Assembly (NCBI GenBank): GCA_026394555.1
Contig: JAPKXZ010000062.1
Coordinates: 1-48,088 of the forward strand
Reading direction: 5' to 3'
Origin: Methanothrix sp.
GTDB lineage: Archaea; Halobacteriota; Methanosarcinia; Methanotrichales; Methanotrichaceae
DNA length: 48,088 nucleotides
Both the position numbers and the translations under genes were made by a program. Of the stretch, positions 35,176 through 46,561 are shown piece by piece. Below the pieces are notes generated by a model. The model saw nothing but the letters and a program-made list of their open reading frames with translations. It did not search any database and was not told the DNA's origin. The first letter of the stretch is position 1. Every line of letters begins with the position of its first letter.

Positions 35176-35658
35176 ATGAAGACTGCATTGGCAGTAATGG
35201 TAATACTAATAGCTTGTCTCTTGGCAGTGAATTGCTATGCACAAAGCACGAGCCGTTTCCAGAGTGTGGGCGGAGATTTCGGCAGAAATGTGATTGGTAC
35301 CTTAAAGGCCAATGATACTCAGCCGTCTCCTGTCGGCAGCAATAGTAGCAATAACAGCCTGTGGAACTGGGGAAACGCGCCCAAGGGAAGCCTAATTCAG
35401 AATGGAAAGCTGGTAGCTGATCCATTTAATACCTGGAAGTCTCTCAATTATACCGATGGCTGGATGGGAGAAGTTGAGAAGGATCCCTACACCGGATTTT
35501 CGATTTATGCTTACAAAATTCCCGGTACCGGGGAAACCAAGTATTTCTACATAGATCCTTACACGGGTAAGCCGATCTATGTGGATAGAGGTAATGCTAT
35601 CGGTACTGAAAATGTCGTTGGGAGTGCCAGCTACCTACTGCCGCCGGTGTTCCGCTAG
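35176..35658 (+). CDS. secreted protein, paralogue 3 of an unrecognised family
   Basis: A 160-residue protein with signal peptide VMVILIACLLAVNCYAQ. The mature part has RFQSVGGDFGRNVIGTLKAN, SLWNWGNAPKGSLIQNGKLV and GWMGEVEKDPYTGFSIY, then YFYIDPYTGKPIY. It has fewer YxDPxTG units than its neighbours, so the family varies by repeat number. An Asn/Ser-rich linker, GSNSSNNS, separates the two conserved blocks. Confidence 0.75.
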   Translation: MKTALAVMVILIACLLAVNCYAQSTSRFQSVGGDFGRNVIGTLKANDTQPSPVGSNSSNNSLWNWGNAPKGSLIQNGKLVADPFNTWKSLNYTDGWMGEVEKDPYTGFSIYAYKIPGTGETKYFYIDPYTGKPIYVDRGNAIGTENVVGSASYLLPPVFR

Positions 35659-35693
35659 AGTGCTTATTGACAAAATATTGGAGTGATGGATAG

Positions 35694-36137
35694 ATGAAAT
35701 ATATTGCGATATTCTTATGCATAGTGGGCCTTACTGCGGCCGTAGGTTATACCGACTGGCAGCAAGGCGCTGCAGAGAGCCTTAAGATCGGCTTTAAGAT
35801 GGGCCAGGCCTACGAGCAGGCCCAGAATGGAATCAATGTCAGCGGCTTTAATGCACAGGTAGACGTCTACAATGCCTGGGTTAGAGAGCACTTCGGAGAA
35901 GATCCCATGATGCTCATGCAGAAGCTGAACGCTCCGGTTGACCTGAGCAAACCGGTTCTGGTCGCCAACAACACCACAGGGGGCGGCATCGTCCATGCCA
36001 TTGACGGCACGGGCAAGGCAAAAGGGGCGAGCTACACGACGAATGATCTGAATCTGCTGCCCAATTCGGCAATAAAGTCATATCAAAATTCTGAAACAGG
36101 CAAAAACACGGGCGATGGTTACCTGGGCGGAGTCTAG
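35694..36137 (+). CDS. secreted protein, unknown function
   Basis: A 147-residue protein with signal peptide IAIFLCIVGLTAAVGYT. The mature part starts DWQQGAAESLKIGFKMGQAY, continues DVYNAWVREHFGEDPMMLMQ and ends in a Gly/Asn-rich tail (NTGDGYLGGV). It is not a paralogue of the three preceding proteins, but lies 35 bases after the third and may share its transcript. GGAGTGATG lies a few bases before the ATG. The family is not recognised. Confidence 0.68.
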   Translation: MKYIAIFLCIVGLTAAVGYTDWQQGAAESLKIGFKMGQAYEQAQNGINVSGFNAQVDVYNAWVREHFGEDPMMLMQKLNAPVDLSKPVLVANNTTGGGIVHAIDGTGKAKGASYTTNDLNLLPNSAIKSYQNSETGKNTGDGYLGGV

Positions 36138-36377
36138 GGCCTCCAGCCCCAGCGCCCTCATATTTTCCTTTTTGTCTGCTGATTGAACCGTGCTATTTCT
36201 TGGTTCCAGAACGCCGTTGGATATATGACAGTGTGAGCTTTATGGAAGCGAATCTTCCCTAAAGGGATGAAAGCGCAGTCCTTTGTTCTGATTACTTTCG
36301 TCCTGCACTCAATAGATCTAAATATAATGTTTGCATACAAGTATCCCGTATTTCCTATTAGACTTGAGGCATATAAC

Positions 36378-36770
36378 ATGAAGAGACTAGCGAGCATATT
36401 TCTGGCTGCAGTCGCAGCGATCTTATTAGCCTTGGCCACAACTTCTGCCGGCAGCGTCTGCGACAATGCCCCCTGCGAAAAAGTCATCAATGTCTTGGCT
36501 GGAGAGAATTTTACCATTGAGCTGAAGTCCAACGCCGGCTCAACAGGCTTTGAATGGTGGAACCAGTTCGATACCGAGTACCTGAGCCTTGTGGCCTCAT
36601 CCGAACAGTCTGGCAATGCAATGTCGGGAGAGGTTGGTGTGCCCGGCAAAAAGCTCTTTGTATTCAGCGCCAAAAAGCCCGGCAGCACGGATGTTATCAT
36701 GCTCTTGCTCCAGCCCTGGAAGAACAGCACCGTAGAAGAGAGAAAGATATTCCCAGTCAACATTTCCTAG
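36378..36770 (+). CDS. chagasin-family (I42) protease inhibitor
   Basis: A 130-residue secreted protein. After the signal peptide (ASIFLAAVAAILLALATTSA), the mature domain has NFTIELKSNAGSTGFEWWNQ, containing the NxxTGFxW loop, then GEVGVPGKKLFVFSAKKPGS as the GxxG loop, and LLLQPWKNSTVEERKIFPVN with PW in the third loop. These three loops plug papain-type cysteine proteases. I start at ATG 36378, where the signal peptide begins; the frame is open to 36267. The exonuclease gene starts 6 bases after it. Confidence 0.85.
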   Translation: MKRLASIFLAAVAAILLALATTSAGSVCDNAPCEKVINVLAGENFTIELKSNAGSTGFEWWNQFDTEYLSLVASSEQSGNAMSGEVGVPGKKLFVFSAKKPGSTDVIMLLLQPWKNSTVEERKIFPVNIS

Positions 36771-36775
36771 ATGCA

Positions 36776-37561
36776 ATGCCAACCTTGCGACTTCTCTCCT
36801 GGAATGTGAACGGTCTGAGAGCCATTTATAAAAAGGGCTTTGTTGATTGGCTTAGAAGAGATCTGCCAGATGTGCTCTGCCTGCAAGAGACCAAGGTTGC
36901 TGCCGATCAGGTCCCTGCTGAGCTAAAATGCCTGCAGGGCTACTTTTCCTACTTCGGCTCGGGGGAGAGAAAAGGACGGGACGGAGTGGCTCTCTTCTCT
37001 AAAACAGAGCCCCTGAGCGTAAAATACACTCTGGAAATCGAAGGCTTTGATGACGAGCATCGAGCTATTGTGGCTGATTATGGACAGTTCCTGCTCTTCA
37101 ATGTTTACTTTCCCAACGGCAAAGCCTCCCCGGAGCGGCTGGAGTACAAGCTGAAGTTCTATGATCTTTTTTTAGAGCTCATCGACAGGCTCAAGGCCGA
37201 TGGCAGGAGGATTGTGATCTCTGGGGACATCAATACTGCCCACAAGGAGATCGATCTGGCCCGGCCCAAGGCCAACGAGAAGATCTCAGGATTCTTGCCG
37301 GAGGAGAGGGCCTGGATGGACCTGCTGGTAGGAAAGGGCTTTTTCGACACATTTCGTATCTTTCATGCAAAGGGCGAGAACTACTCCTGGTGGGATCTGA
37401 AGACACGAGCCCGCGAGAGAAACGTGGGCTGGAGGATTGACTACTTCTTCGTGAGTGAAAATCTGCGCGGTGCCGTCTCGTCGGCGTTTATCCTTAAAGA
37501 GGTCACAGGCGCCGATCACTGCCCGGTGGGCATTGAGCTCGATATCGACATAAGCTCGTAG
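36776..37561 (+). CDS. xth: exodeoxyribonuclease III / AP endonuclease
   Basis: This 261-residue member of the exonuclease III family repairs abasic sites in DNA. Motifs in order: RLLSWNVNGLRAIYKKGFVD, VLCLQETKVAADQVP with the metal-binding Glu, GRDGVALFSK, FLLFNVYFPNGKASPERLEY, IVISGDINTAHKEIDLARPK with the catalytic Asp/Asn, WRIDYFFVSENL and TGADHCPVGIEL with the catalytic Asp-His. Length matches the family. ATG 36776 begins the conserved N-terminus. It is tightly linked to the I42 inhibitor gene upstream, though no functional connection is evident. Confidence 0.95.
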   Translation: MPTLRLLSWNVNGLRAIYKKGFVDWLRRDLPDVLCLQETKVAADQVPAELKCLQGYFSYFGSGERKGRDGVALFSKTEPLSVKYTLEIEGFDDEHRAIVADYGQFLLFNVYFPNGKASPERLEYKLKFYDLFLELIDRLKADGRRIVISGDINTAHKEIDLARPKANEKISGFLPEERAWMDLLVGKGFFDTFRIFHAKGENYSWWDLKTRARERNVGWRIDYFFVSENLRGAVSSAFILKEVTGADHCPVGIELDIDISS

Positions 37562-37600
37562 GAAAAAGGTTTTATCATTAATTGAGGAAGGATAAAGAAT

Positions 37601-40156
37601 ATGAGGCTGGCCTGGCCACCGCCCTGGCATCTAATTATGTCTGTGTTGATCCCGGTTATAGCTTTGGCCCTAGTTCATCTGCCGCCCCCATCCTTGCAGG
37701 GCATCCTCTCGCTTCCGGCCCTTATTTTCGTGCTCCTCATTCCCGGATATCTTGCCACACTATCGCTATTTCCCGGCAAAAGCGACCTATGTGGGCACAG
37801 GCGCATATTTCTCTGTCTGGCCTTTTCTGCAATGTTAGCCGGGCTATTCAGCTTCATTTTGACGGCTACTCCCCGAGGACTGCAGGTTGCGTCCTTAGCC
37901 ACAATTCTCTCTATTTTGGCCATATTACTGGCGGCGGTGGCCTATGGCCGCTGGTCGAACCTGCCCCGCAAGAGAAGATTTCTTCTTTTGCCAAAGAGGG
38001 GACTGGGATCGGCGCGGGCCTTTCCCCGCATTTCCCGGGCAAGCATCACAAGCAGGCGTGCCGCTCTGGCTATCTTCCTGTTGGCGGCCTGTTTAATAGC
38101 TGCCCTGGCTTTTGCCTTTGCCTCATATCAGATTCCTTCCGGCGAAGCGACCACAAAGCTTGAGGTCACATGGCCCCAAGAAGCATTAAGCCCTCTATCT
38201 TCATATTTAGAGGAAGGAAAGAAGCTATTCGCCAAGGCTTGGATAATAAATTATGAAAAAAAGCCACTGAATTACACCTTAAATAATTCCGACCCGTCAA
38301 GCAATAAATCCAAAGTCGTGAACTCAACTGGTATCAATTCTACAAGATTCAATATGAACTCCACAAAAATCAATACCATCGAGAACAATTCTCCCGTAAT
38401 TTTTGAAGCTAAAAGCAAAGTAACTGGCAATGTGGGCAGCATGGGGGGCGGCAGCTCATCGGATAGTAGTCAAACTGCAGCTAAAGAGCCCGCATCTAAG
38501 AAGGCTTTGCAGCCCGTAAAAACGGCAAGTTCTCCTCCAACTGCGACCAGCGCAGCAGTCAACACAGTAGTCAGCAAAGTGCAGAACAACACCTCAATTG
38601 CCAAAAAAGATGTTTTGAAGGATAATCTGACTCTTAATCGGTCCGGCACGCAAGAGAAAACTAAAGCTGCTACTGCAGAGAACTTGACATATGTGCAGGC
38701 TTCTACAGCGCCAGTGAGAGCTCCCTCGTTAGACGCAAATACCTCTTCGAAATTAGTTGCATTCAAGCCGCCTATCAAGTCTAATGAATCGAATGCCGAC
38801 AACAATTCGAATCGTCCCCCTGTCCTAAAGGCCCTGTTGCCGGATAGAGCCAGCCCCCAGCAACAGGGGGCGGCAATCTTCTGGAAGGCAGAGGCAACAG
38901 ATGAAGAGGGCGATAAAATCCTTTACAGGTTTTTCCTGGATGGTCAGGAAGTGAGGAAATGGTCCAAGACCAATAGCTGGAGCTGGCTATCTCAAGGCTT
39001 GCCGGCGGGAGACTATCAGATCACAGTTCTAGCAATAGATGGCAAGCACGCCTCTTTGGATTCATTTGATAGCATTATAAACGCGAGCTTCACCTTGAGT
39101 CGTCCCAACCAGGCTCCAGTTCTGCAGGAGCTCAAATCGGACAAGGCCAGTCCTCAGAGCAAAGGCGTCATGATAACCTGGACGGCCAGCGCCAACGATC
39201 CGGATAACGACAAGATTTACTATAAGTTTATGAAGAACGACGAAGATGTGACCAAATGGTCAACGTCCAACACCTGGGTATGGGATACCTCTTTGGAAAA
39301 GCCTGGAGACTATAGAATTGCCGTGTTGGCTAAAGACGGTTTGCACGCATCGAAGGATGCCTTTGACAGCACCTTTGATGGCACATTTGTTCTGATGCTG
39401 CCCAATAACATCCCGGAAGTTACAGCGCTAAAAGCGGACCGGTCCAGTCCTCAGGCCATAGGCAGCGTCATAACCTGGACTGCAATTGCCGTTGATCCTG
39501 ATGGAGACGAGATCTCCTACAAATTCCTGGCCAATGACAAAGAAGTCAGGGAATGGTCGTCATCGAATTCCTGGGTCTGGGATACATCTTCCGTCAAGCC
39601 CGGTGAATATAGGATTATGGTTCAGGCCAGGGACGGCAGGCATGCACCTCTGAATTCATTTGACAGCTTCAAAGACGCGATCATCACTATTACTATTGTA
39701 GACTCCAATCAGCCGCCGGTCTTAAAGTCCCTTGTGCCGGATATTGCCAGTCCACAGGTTCAGGGCACGACGGTGATCTGGACGGCAAAGGCTTATGATC
39801 CGGAAGGCGACAAAATCCTCTACAAATTCCAGCTCAACGGCCGGGATATGGGCAGATGGTCAGAGCTTGCGAGCTGGAAATGGTCCTCTCGGGATCTGGC
39901 TCCTGGAGACTACAAAATCCGGGTTTTGGCCAGAGACGGCAAGCATGCCTCTGAGGATTCCTTTGACAGCTCTATGGATGCGGTTTTCTCTATTATCTCC
40001 GAGATAGATCAGCAGATAGACCAGCTTATGAAAAAGAAGTCTTCTGACATTCGGGTAGCTTCAGTCAATGGCACAAACACCAACGTGGTTCTGGGAAAAA
40101 TTAACGGCACCGCCGGGCAGGAAAAGACAGTCACACCTCGAAAGCTGGGCGGCTAG
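37601..40156 (+). CDS. DUF1616-type membrane protein with four extracellular repeats
   Basis: An 851-residue protein. Residues 1-185 hold five membrane segments, including ALIFVLLIPGYLATLSLFPG, which fits DUF1616, and ALAIFLLAACLIAALAFAFA. A long Asn/Ser/Thr-rich linker with many N-glycosylation sites (about 215-400) leads to four repeats of about 100 residues starting near 404, 504, 603 and 704: PPVLKALLPDRASPQ, ITWTASANDPDNDKIYYKF, WSTSNTWVWDTS, GDYRIAVLAKDGLHAS. The repeats look like Ig/fibronectin-type beta sandwiches. GAGGAAGGAT precedes the ATG. It is probably an envelope or adhesion protein. Confidence 0.78.
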   Translation: MRLAWPPPWHLIMSVLIPVIALALVHLPPPSLQGILSLPALIFVLLIPGYLATLSLFPGKSDLCGHRRIFLCLAFSAMLAGLFSFILTATPRGLQVASLATILSILAILLAAVAYGRWSNLPRKRRFLLLPKRGLGSARAFPRISRASITSRRAALAIFLLAACLIAALAFAFASYQIPSGEATTKLEVTWPQEALSPLSSYLEEGKKLFAKAWIINYEKKPLNYTLNNSDPSSNKSKVVNSTGINSTRFNMNSTKINTIENNSPVIFEAKSKVTGNVGSMGGGSSSDSSQTAAKEPASKKALQPVKTASSPPTATSAAVNTVVSKVQNNTSIAKKDVLKDNLTLNRSGTQEKTKAATAENLTYVQASTAPVRAPSLDANTSSKLVAFKPPIKSNESNADNNSNRPPVLKALLPDRASPQQQGAAIFWKAEATDEEGDKILYRFFLDGQEVRKWSKTNSWSWLSQGLPAGDYQITVLAIDGKHASLDSFDSIINASFTLSRPNQAPVLQELKSDKASPQSKGVMITWTASANDPDNDKIYYKFMKNDEDVTKWSTSNTWVWDTSLEKPGDYRIAVLAKDGLHASKDAFDSTFDGTFVLMLPNNIPEVTALKADRSSPQAIGSVITWTAIAVDPDGDEISYKFLANDKEVREWSSSNSWVWDTSSVKPGEYRIMVQARDGRHAPLNSFDSFKDAIITITIVDSNQPPVLKSLVPDIASPQVQGTTVIWTAKAYDPEGDKILYKFQLNGRDMGRWSELASWKWSSRDLAPGDYKIRVLARDGKHASEDSFDSSMDAVFSIISEIDQQIDQLMKKKSSDIRVASVNGTNTNVVLGKINGTAGQEKTVTPRKLGG

Positions 40157-40162
40157 GGTGCA

Positions 40163-40175
40163 AGAAATTTATAGA
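40163..40175 (+). promoter_or_regulatory. TATA-like promoter of the DUF1805 gene
   Basis: GAAATTTATAG lies about 45 bases upstream of ATG 40217, and GGGAG stands eight bases before the ATG. Confidence 0.45.
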
Positions 40176-40216
40176 TCATGGCGTTCAGATATTGATCCGA
40201 GAATGGGAGAAATGAT

Positions 40217-40516
40217 ATGGAACACATAAAAATGCAGCTAACTGCAAAACAAGCAGATGGATACGTTATCGCTCTTGGACCGGTAAATCTTGTCAACGTC
40301 GTTACCGATGTGGGAATGGTGGGCTGCGGGGCCTTTGATGTCGCGGCTCTAAACAACTTTGGCTACCCGGCAGCCAAGGTCAGGCCATCCCAGGGAAGCT
40401 CGATTGCCACCATCGAGGACCTTTTGCAGGGCATCGTCAAGGAGGTAAATCCCGCCGCTGAGAAGCTGGGATTAAAGGTTGGCCAAACGGGCAGAGAAGC
40501 ACTCGAATTGCTGTAA
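40217..40516 (+). CDS. DUF1805 (YunC-like) protein
   Basis: A 99-residue protein: KQADGYVIALGPVNLVNVVT, DVGMVGCGAFDVAALNNFGY and PAAKVRPSQGSSIATIEDLL match the DUF1805/YunC family, a small alpha/beta fold of unknown role common in methanogens and Firmicutes. The length is normal and the single Cys in VGCGAFD is conserved in my memory of the family. A clear ribosome binding site supports the start. It is monocistronic, with a convergent metX gene downstream. Confidence 0.85.
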   Translation: MEHIKMQLTAKQADGYVIALGPVNLVNVVTDVGMVGCGAFDVAALNNFGYPAAKVRPSQGSSIATIEDLLQGIVKEVNPAAEKLGLKVGQTGREALELL

Positions 40517-40571
40517 CCGAAATTTCAAATCGCAATACTCAAAAAAATTTTTAGGCCGAAAGGTGCGACCA

Positions 40572-43369
<2,798 letters not shown>

Positions 43370-43519
43370 TTAACTATCAATCCATATTGGAACCTATTGA
43401 AGGAAGTGTTAGCTCACGATATGCGCTTCCTGCCGGACCCCTATTGGCCTGCTCTCATCGAGCTAAGGCGCAGTTAACGATTGTGAATAATGTCTTACCT
43501 ATCGTTATGCCATATAAAG

Positions 43520-44002
43520 CTATAGGTGATGATCTATCCAGGCCGAGGCTTGCCTTCTCCCGGCATAGGCAAAGAATATGAGATAAGCCAGGCCTGCTAT
43601 TTCCGGTATCATAATGCCGGGATTTTTCAGGCCGGAAAGAAGCATCTGCAGGTAGCTCATGGTATCCAGAAGGGGGACGGTAGGAAATGGCCCCAGGAGC
43701 GGCCAGAGAAGAGTTTTCGGCGAGTTCCACATAAAGTCCAGGGAGAGGTGTATGAGCACGCCCCAGGTGAGGGAGATGAATCTGATATCCCGGGAATACA
43801 AGCATAGGGCAGAGAGTAGCATGAGGAAGAGCAGCGTGTGAGCGAAGGTGCGGCCCATGCTGGGACTGCCAAAGACAATGAGGCCCAGGGGTTTGTCTAT
43901 TATGTCGGGAAGCATGGAGCCTAATGCCAGAAAGGCCAGGCTCACCTGGCTAAGAAAGCGGGCGGAGGCTAAAGCGAGGCCCACATGGGCAAAGAGAAGC
44001 AT
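43520..44002 (-). CDS. membrane-bound metal-dependent hydrolase-like protein (YdjM/DUF457 type)
   Basis: A 160-residue integral membrane protein. LLFAHVGLALASARFL, then FLALGSMLPDIIDKPLGLIV with the conserved GSxLPDIiDkP, then GRTFAHTLLFLMLL and WGVLIHLSLDFMWNSPKTLL, with His and Asp residues spaced for a metal site. Four hydrophobic segments alternate with these motifs. It belongs with the YdjM/DUF457 family of proposed membrane metal-dependent hydrolases; their reaction is not established. It is monocistronic on the minus strand, upstream of the metYX operon in the same orientation. Confidence 0.8.
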   Translation of the reverse strand: MLLFAHVGLALASARFLSQVSLAFLALGSMLPDIIDKPLGLIVFGSPSMGRTFAHTLLFLMLLSALCLYSRDIRFISLTWGVLIHLSLDFMWNSPKTLLWPLLGPFPTVPLLDTMSYLQMLLSGLKNPGIMIPEIAGLAYLIFFAYAGRRQASAWIDHHL

Positions 44003-44416
44003 TGGGGAGAGAATCGTTTTCCTGAGTATATATTATATTTGCATGTTTGCTTTATCAGGGCGAAATTATGGAGATGGCCAAGCGCAACCTTTTTATTATA
44101 TCTTTGGGTTCTCCATACTAATCTTAATGAGATAGTGGGTGCAAATGTGGGCAAGATCTTGATCCTTACCAGAAGTGGAACTCGGATGCTTTGCAGCTCT
44201 CTCTCACCCTACAAAATGAGTCCAAGCAGGTCGCTGAATTGATGCAGCTTCGACCCATTCGAGGCTCTTGATGACGAAAGTCATTAGAAGATGATAAGAG
44301 GCACCTAGGCTTAGCAGCTAAGGCTGTAGATTTTATTCTTATTGTCAAACGGCGGCGGCATACATCGCTGCAAGCATCGGGGTATTGCGATAGGATTGGA
44401 TAACGCTTGAGGGGAC
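44003..44416. other. AT-rich spacer without a supported gene
   Basis: It contains TATA-like stretches near 44030 and 44090 and, at 44293-44332, a 40-base sequence that recurs imperfectly at 45250-45287 after the next gene. Short frames here show no family motif. Confidence 0.4.
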
Positions 44417-45247
44417 ATGTTCTGCATGAAGAAGCTACCGATTATAATTTGTATCCTCATTGCTCTGATGTCGATTGGATCTGCTGTCGATGATAACGAG
44501 CTTGGTGATTGGACGAATACGACAGGCCTACGGTTCGATTCGAATCAGACGGTGGAAGGGTTTGGAATTGCCAGCTCATACAGATGCATGGGACCTTTGG
44601 ATTTAGTGTTGCATTCTCATAGTAGTGGCAGCGGCGTTTACTCCAGCGAATCCAGAAGCTACCTGCGAAATGATGAAATAATTGCAGGCAGTCCCGTATC
44701 GTTCAGTGAAAATAATAGTGTTGGACTTCAAGAGATTACCAGCAATGCCTACTCTCCAACAAAACTTGATTATCCTGGTAGCTTTCGTTCTGAGCCTATC
44801 AGTTCATTATGGAGCGATTCCACATTTCTTATTGCCGGCAAGGAAAATGTAAGTGTTCTGAAAGCAAGCTTTGATCAGGTGCAAGTTTTGAACAAGGAGA
44901 TGGCGACGAAGATTTCTAGCGGAACCTCCTATGAGGATTTAACGCAGCAGTCTTACGGCTCCTTTGCCAGCAGCATGAAACTAAATGCCGTATTCAATGG
45001 CACAGGACAGATAGGAGCGTACGTAGGAACGGTTAGTGGAAATAATACTGATGTTTTGTTGGATGAGTACTATCGAGGCACTTTCACCATAAGCAAAAAG
45101 ATGGAAATTGCATTAAAATCAAGTCTCCTACAAGAAGAAGATGAATGGCTCCCGTGCTGCTCGGGCGGCTGGGATAACATGAATTACAACGACAAAAAAA
45201 GCTTTCCGGTCGATGTAAATAGAGTATTCAATTGCACATGTTTCTAG
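44417..45247 (+). CDS. secreted protein, unknown function
   Basis: A 276-residue exported protein. The signal peptide is KKLPIIICILIALMSIGSAV; the mature protein is rich in Ser, Asn and Thr with many possible N-glycosylation sites, and the C-terminus has CCSGGWDNMNYNDKKSFPVD and ends CTCF. It is probably extracellular, with disulfides among the four terminal Cys. GAGGGG lies just before ATG 44417; ATG 44426 starts the signal peptide proper and is possible. Imperfect 40-base repeats flank the gene. The family is not recognised. Confidence 0.7.
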   Translation: MFCMKKLPIIICILIALMSIGSAVDDNELGDWTNTTGLRFDSNQTVEGFGIASSYRCMGPLDLVLHSHSSGSGVYSSESRSYLRNDEIIAGSPVSFSENNSVGLQEITSNAYSPTKLDYPGSFRSEPISSLWSDSTFLIAGKENVSVLKASFDQVQVLNKEMATKISSGTSYEDLTQQSYGSFASSMKLNAVFNGTGQIGAYVGTVSGNNTDVLLDEYYRGTFTISKKMEIALKSSLLQEEDEWLPCCSGGWDNMNYNDKKSFPVDVNRVFNCTCF

Positions 45248-45353
45248 GTGATAAGAGGACCTGGGATTTGCAGCGAAGGCTGTGGATTATGGTCCTGGCC
45301 CTTTTAGCTGTCTCGTTTTCATCCGGAAGCAACCGCACAAAACCACGAAATAT

Positions 45354-45405
45354 AACCACAGAGGCACAGAGTTCACAGAGGACGAACGCACGGAGAACGC
45401 ACAGA
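45354..45405 (+). repeat. 9-base-periodic CACAGAG repeat
   Basis: AACCACAGAGGCACAGAG, TTCACAGAG and GAACGCACGGAGAACGCACA form one copy of the dispersed periodic repeat. It ends at the start of the next reading frame. Confidence 0.7.
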
Positions 45406-45406
45406 A

Positions 45407-45691
45407 TTGGTTATCATAATCGCAAAGGATGTAGCAAGGAAGCTCATCGAAATGCATAAAGAGGAACGAGATCTGCTCTCTGAAGTGTTTCCTTCTAGCC
45501 GGATTGATGCTGTCGTGGAGATGTATAAATCCCAGGAAATATCCCTCCGCCGAGCCGCAGAGATTGCAGGAGTCTGTTTTGAGGAATTCAAGGAAATTCT
45601 TGCGATCAAAGGCATAACCCGGGTGGTTGAAGCTCCCAGCGAAGAGGAGATGCAGCGAGGGGTTGACTTGATACTTGGAAGAACAAGATGA
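45407..45691 (+). CDS. UPF0175-like antitoxin/regulator
   Basis: The 94-residue product carries the UPF0175 helix-turn-helix core: AVVEMYKSQEISLRRAAEIA, GVCFEEFKEILAIKGI, followed by the acidic-linker tail EAPSEEEMQRGVDLILG. The N-terminal 30 residues (IAKDVARKLIEMHKEERDLL) are not the usual strand of this family, and they resemble the C-terminal helix of the HicB pseudogene at 46832. The start (TTG 45407) abuts a repeat and is uncertain; the 5' end may have been replaced. No partner toxin gene follows. Confidence 0.62.
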   Translation: MVIIIAKDVARKLIEMHKEERDLLSEVFPSSRIDAVVEMYKSQEISLRRAAEIAGVCFEEFKEILAIKGITRVVEAPSEEEMQRGVDLILGRTR

Positions 45692-45726
45692 TTTTTGTAG
45701 CATCGTGATCATCCTGGCTGAAATAT

Positions 45727-45801
45727 ATGCACTTTATTATTACGGATTATTTAGACGGCGAGATAAGTCTCTCCAAAGCCGCGGAACTTCTGGGAATATA
45801 A
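45727..45801 (+). pseudogene. UPF0175-like remnant
   Basis: HFIITDYLDGEISLSKAAEL then LGI and a stop cover only the helix-turn-helix start of another UPF0175-type protein (24 residues). Confidence 0.5.
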
Positions 45802-45826
45802 GAAAGCTTGCTAGCCGGGAGATAAT

Positions 45827-46066
45827 ATGGAGGAGGCAGAGTTAATAAAGATGATTCCGCACGTAGTCAGATCCTCAACAAAAAAAGTCTGGATTGACTA
45901 CGATGAGGAAGACGATGTGCTTTATGTCAGCTTTGTCTATCCTCCTAATGCCATAGAACATGAGGAGGACGAAGATGGGATCATTAGAAATTACGATAAA
46001 GAAGGCAAGCTTACAGGTCTAACAATCATTGCAGCCAAGAGATTCGCAGAGGAAGCTGTAGCTTAG
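45827..46066 (+). CDS. DUF2283 protein
   Basis: A 79-residue protein: KKVWIDYDEEDDVLYVSFVY, then EDGIIRNYDKEGKLTGLTII, the compact DUF2283 beta domain often found near antitoxin genes. It is complete, and the ATG at 45827 is preceded by GGGAGATAAT. It is the intact counterpart of the stop-bearing copy at 23560-23778. The role is unknown; a regulatory or antitoxin-like role is only suggested by its company. Confidence 0.8.
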   Translation: MEEAELIKMIPHVVRSSTKKVWIDYDEEDDVLYVSFVYPPNAIEHEEDEDGIIRNYDKEGKLTGLTIIAAKRFAEEAVA

Positions 46067-46120
46067 CGCTATTTTGATTGTTCCATAATTTCTAGGCAAC
46101 ACGCGGGTTATTAACCCTAC

Positions 46121-46222
46121 GGTTTACGACTTTCACCACAAAGTCACAAAGCCACCAAGGACGCACAAAGCGAGAGTAAAATCGTTTAGTCGTGTTTGTG
46201 CCTTTGTGTCTTTGTGGTGAAC
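46121..46222. repeat. inverted pair of CACAAAG repeats
   Basis: TTTACGACTTTCACCACAAAG with GTCACAAAG (46122-46149) faces CCTTTGTGTCTTTGTGGTGAA (46201-46221), giving arms of about 20 bases. The leader TTTACGACTTTCACCACAAAG is also present at 47310 and 47940. Confidence 0.78.
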
Positions 46223-46292
46223 GTAGTAGTAGTCCTTAACCCCAAACCCCTTTCAAACCCCACTAACCTAACGATCGGAGTCCTCTACACTT

Positions 46293-46544
46293 ATGTCCTC
46301 CATCACCGCCCTGCTCCCCGCCTACAACGAGCTACTCCAGGGCAGCGTGGTGCTTCGCACGAAGGAGTACGCCGACCGGCGCTCCCGGGATGACGGCAGC
46401 AGTGACCGCACCGCCGAGGTCGCCCTCCTGGCAGGTGCTGCGTCACTCGTCGAGTCGAACTGCGGAAAAGGGGCAGCTCTGAAGACCGGCTTCGAATCCC
46501 TCAACGGCGATGTGATGATAGTCACCATCTTTATAAATGATTAA
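46293..46544 (+). pseudogene. family 2 glycosyltransferase, N-terminal stub
   Basis: ITALLPAYNE, then a garbled RTKEYADRRSRDDGSSDRTA and NCGKGAALKTGFESLNGDVM match the first 80 residues of dolichol-phosphate-mannose-type GT2 enzymes (usually over 220). Bases seem lost in VIVVDDGS, and the frame ends before the DxD metal site. A second stub of the same type lies at 47655. Confidence 0.68.
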
Positions 46545-46561
46545 AAACAAATTAAATTCCT

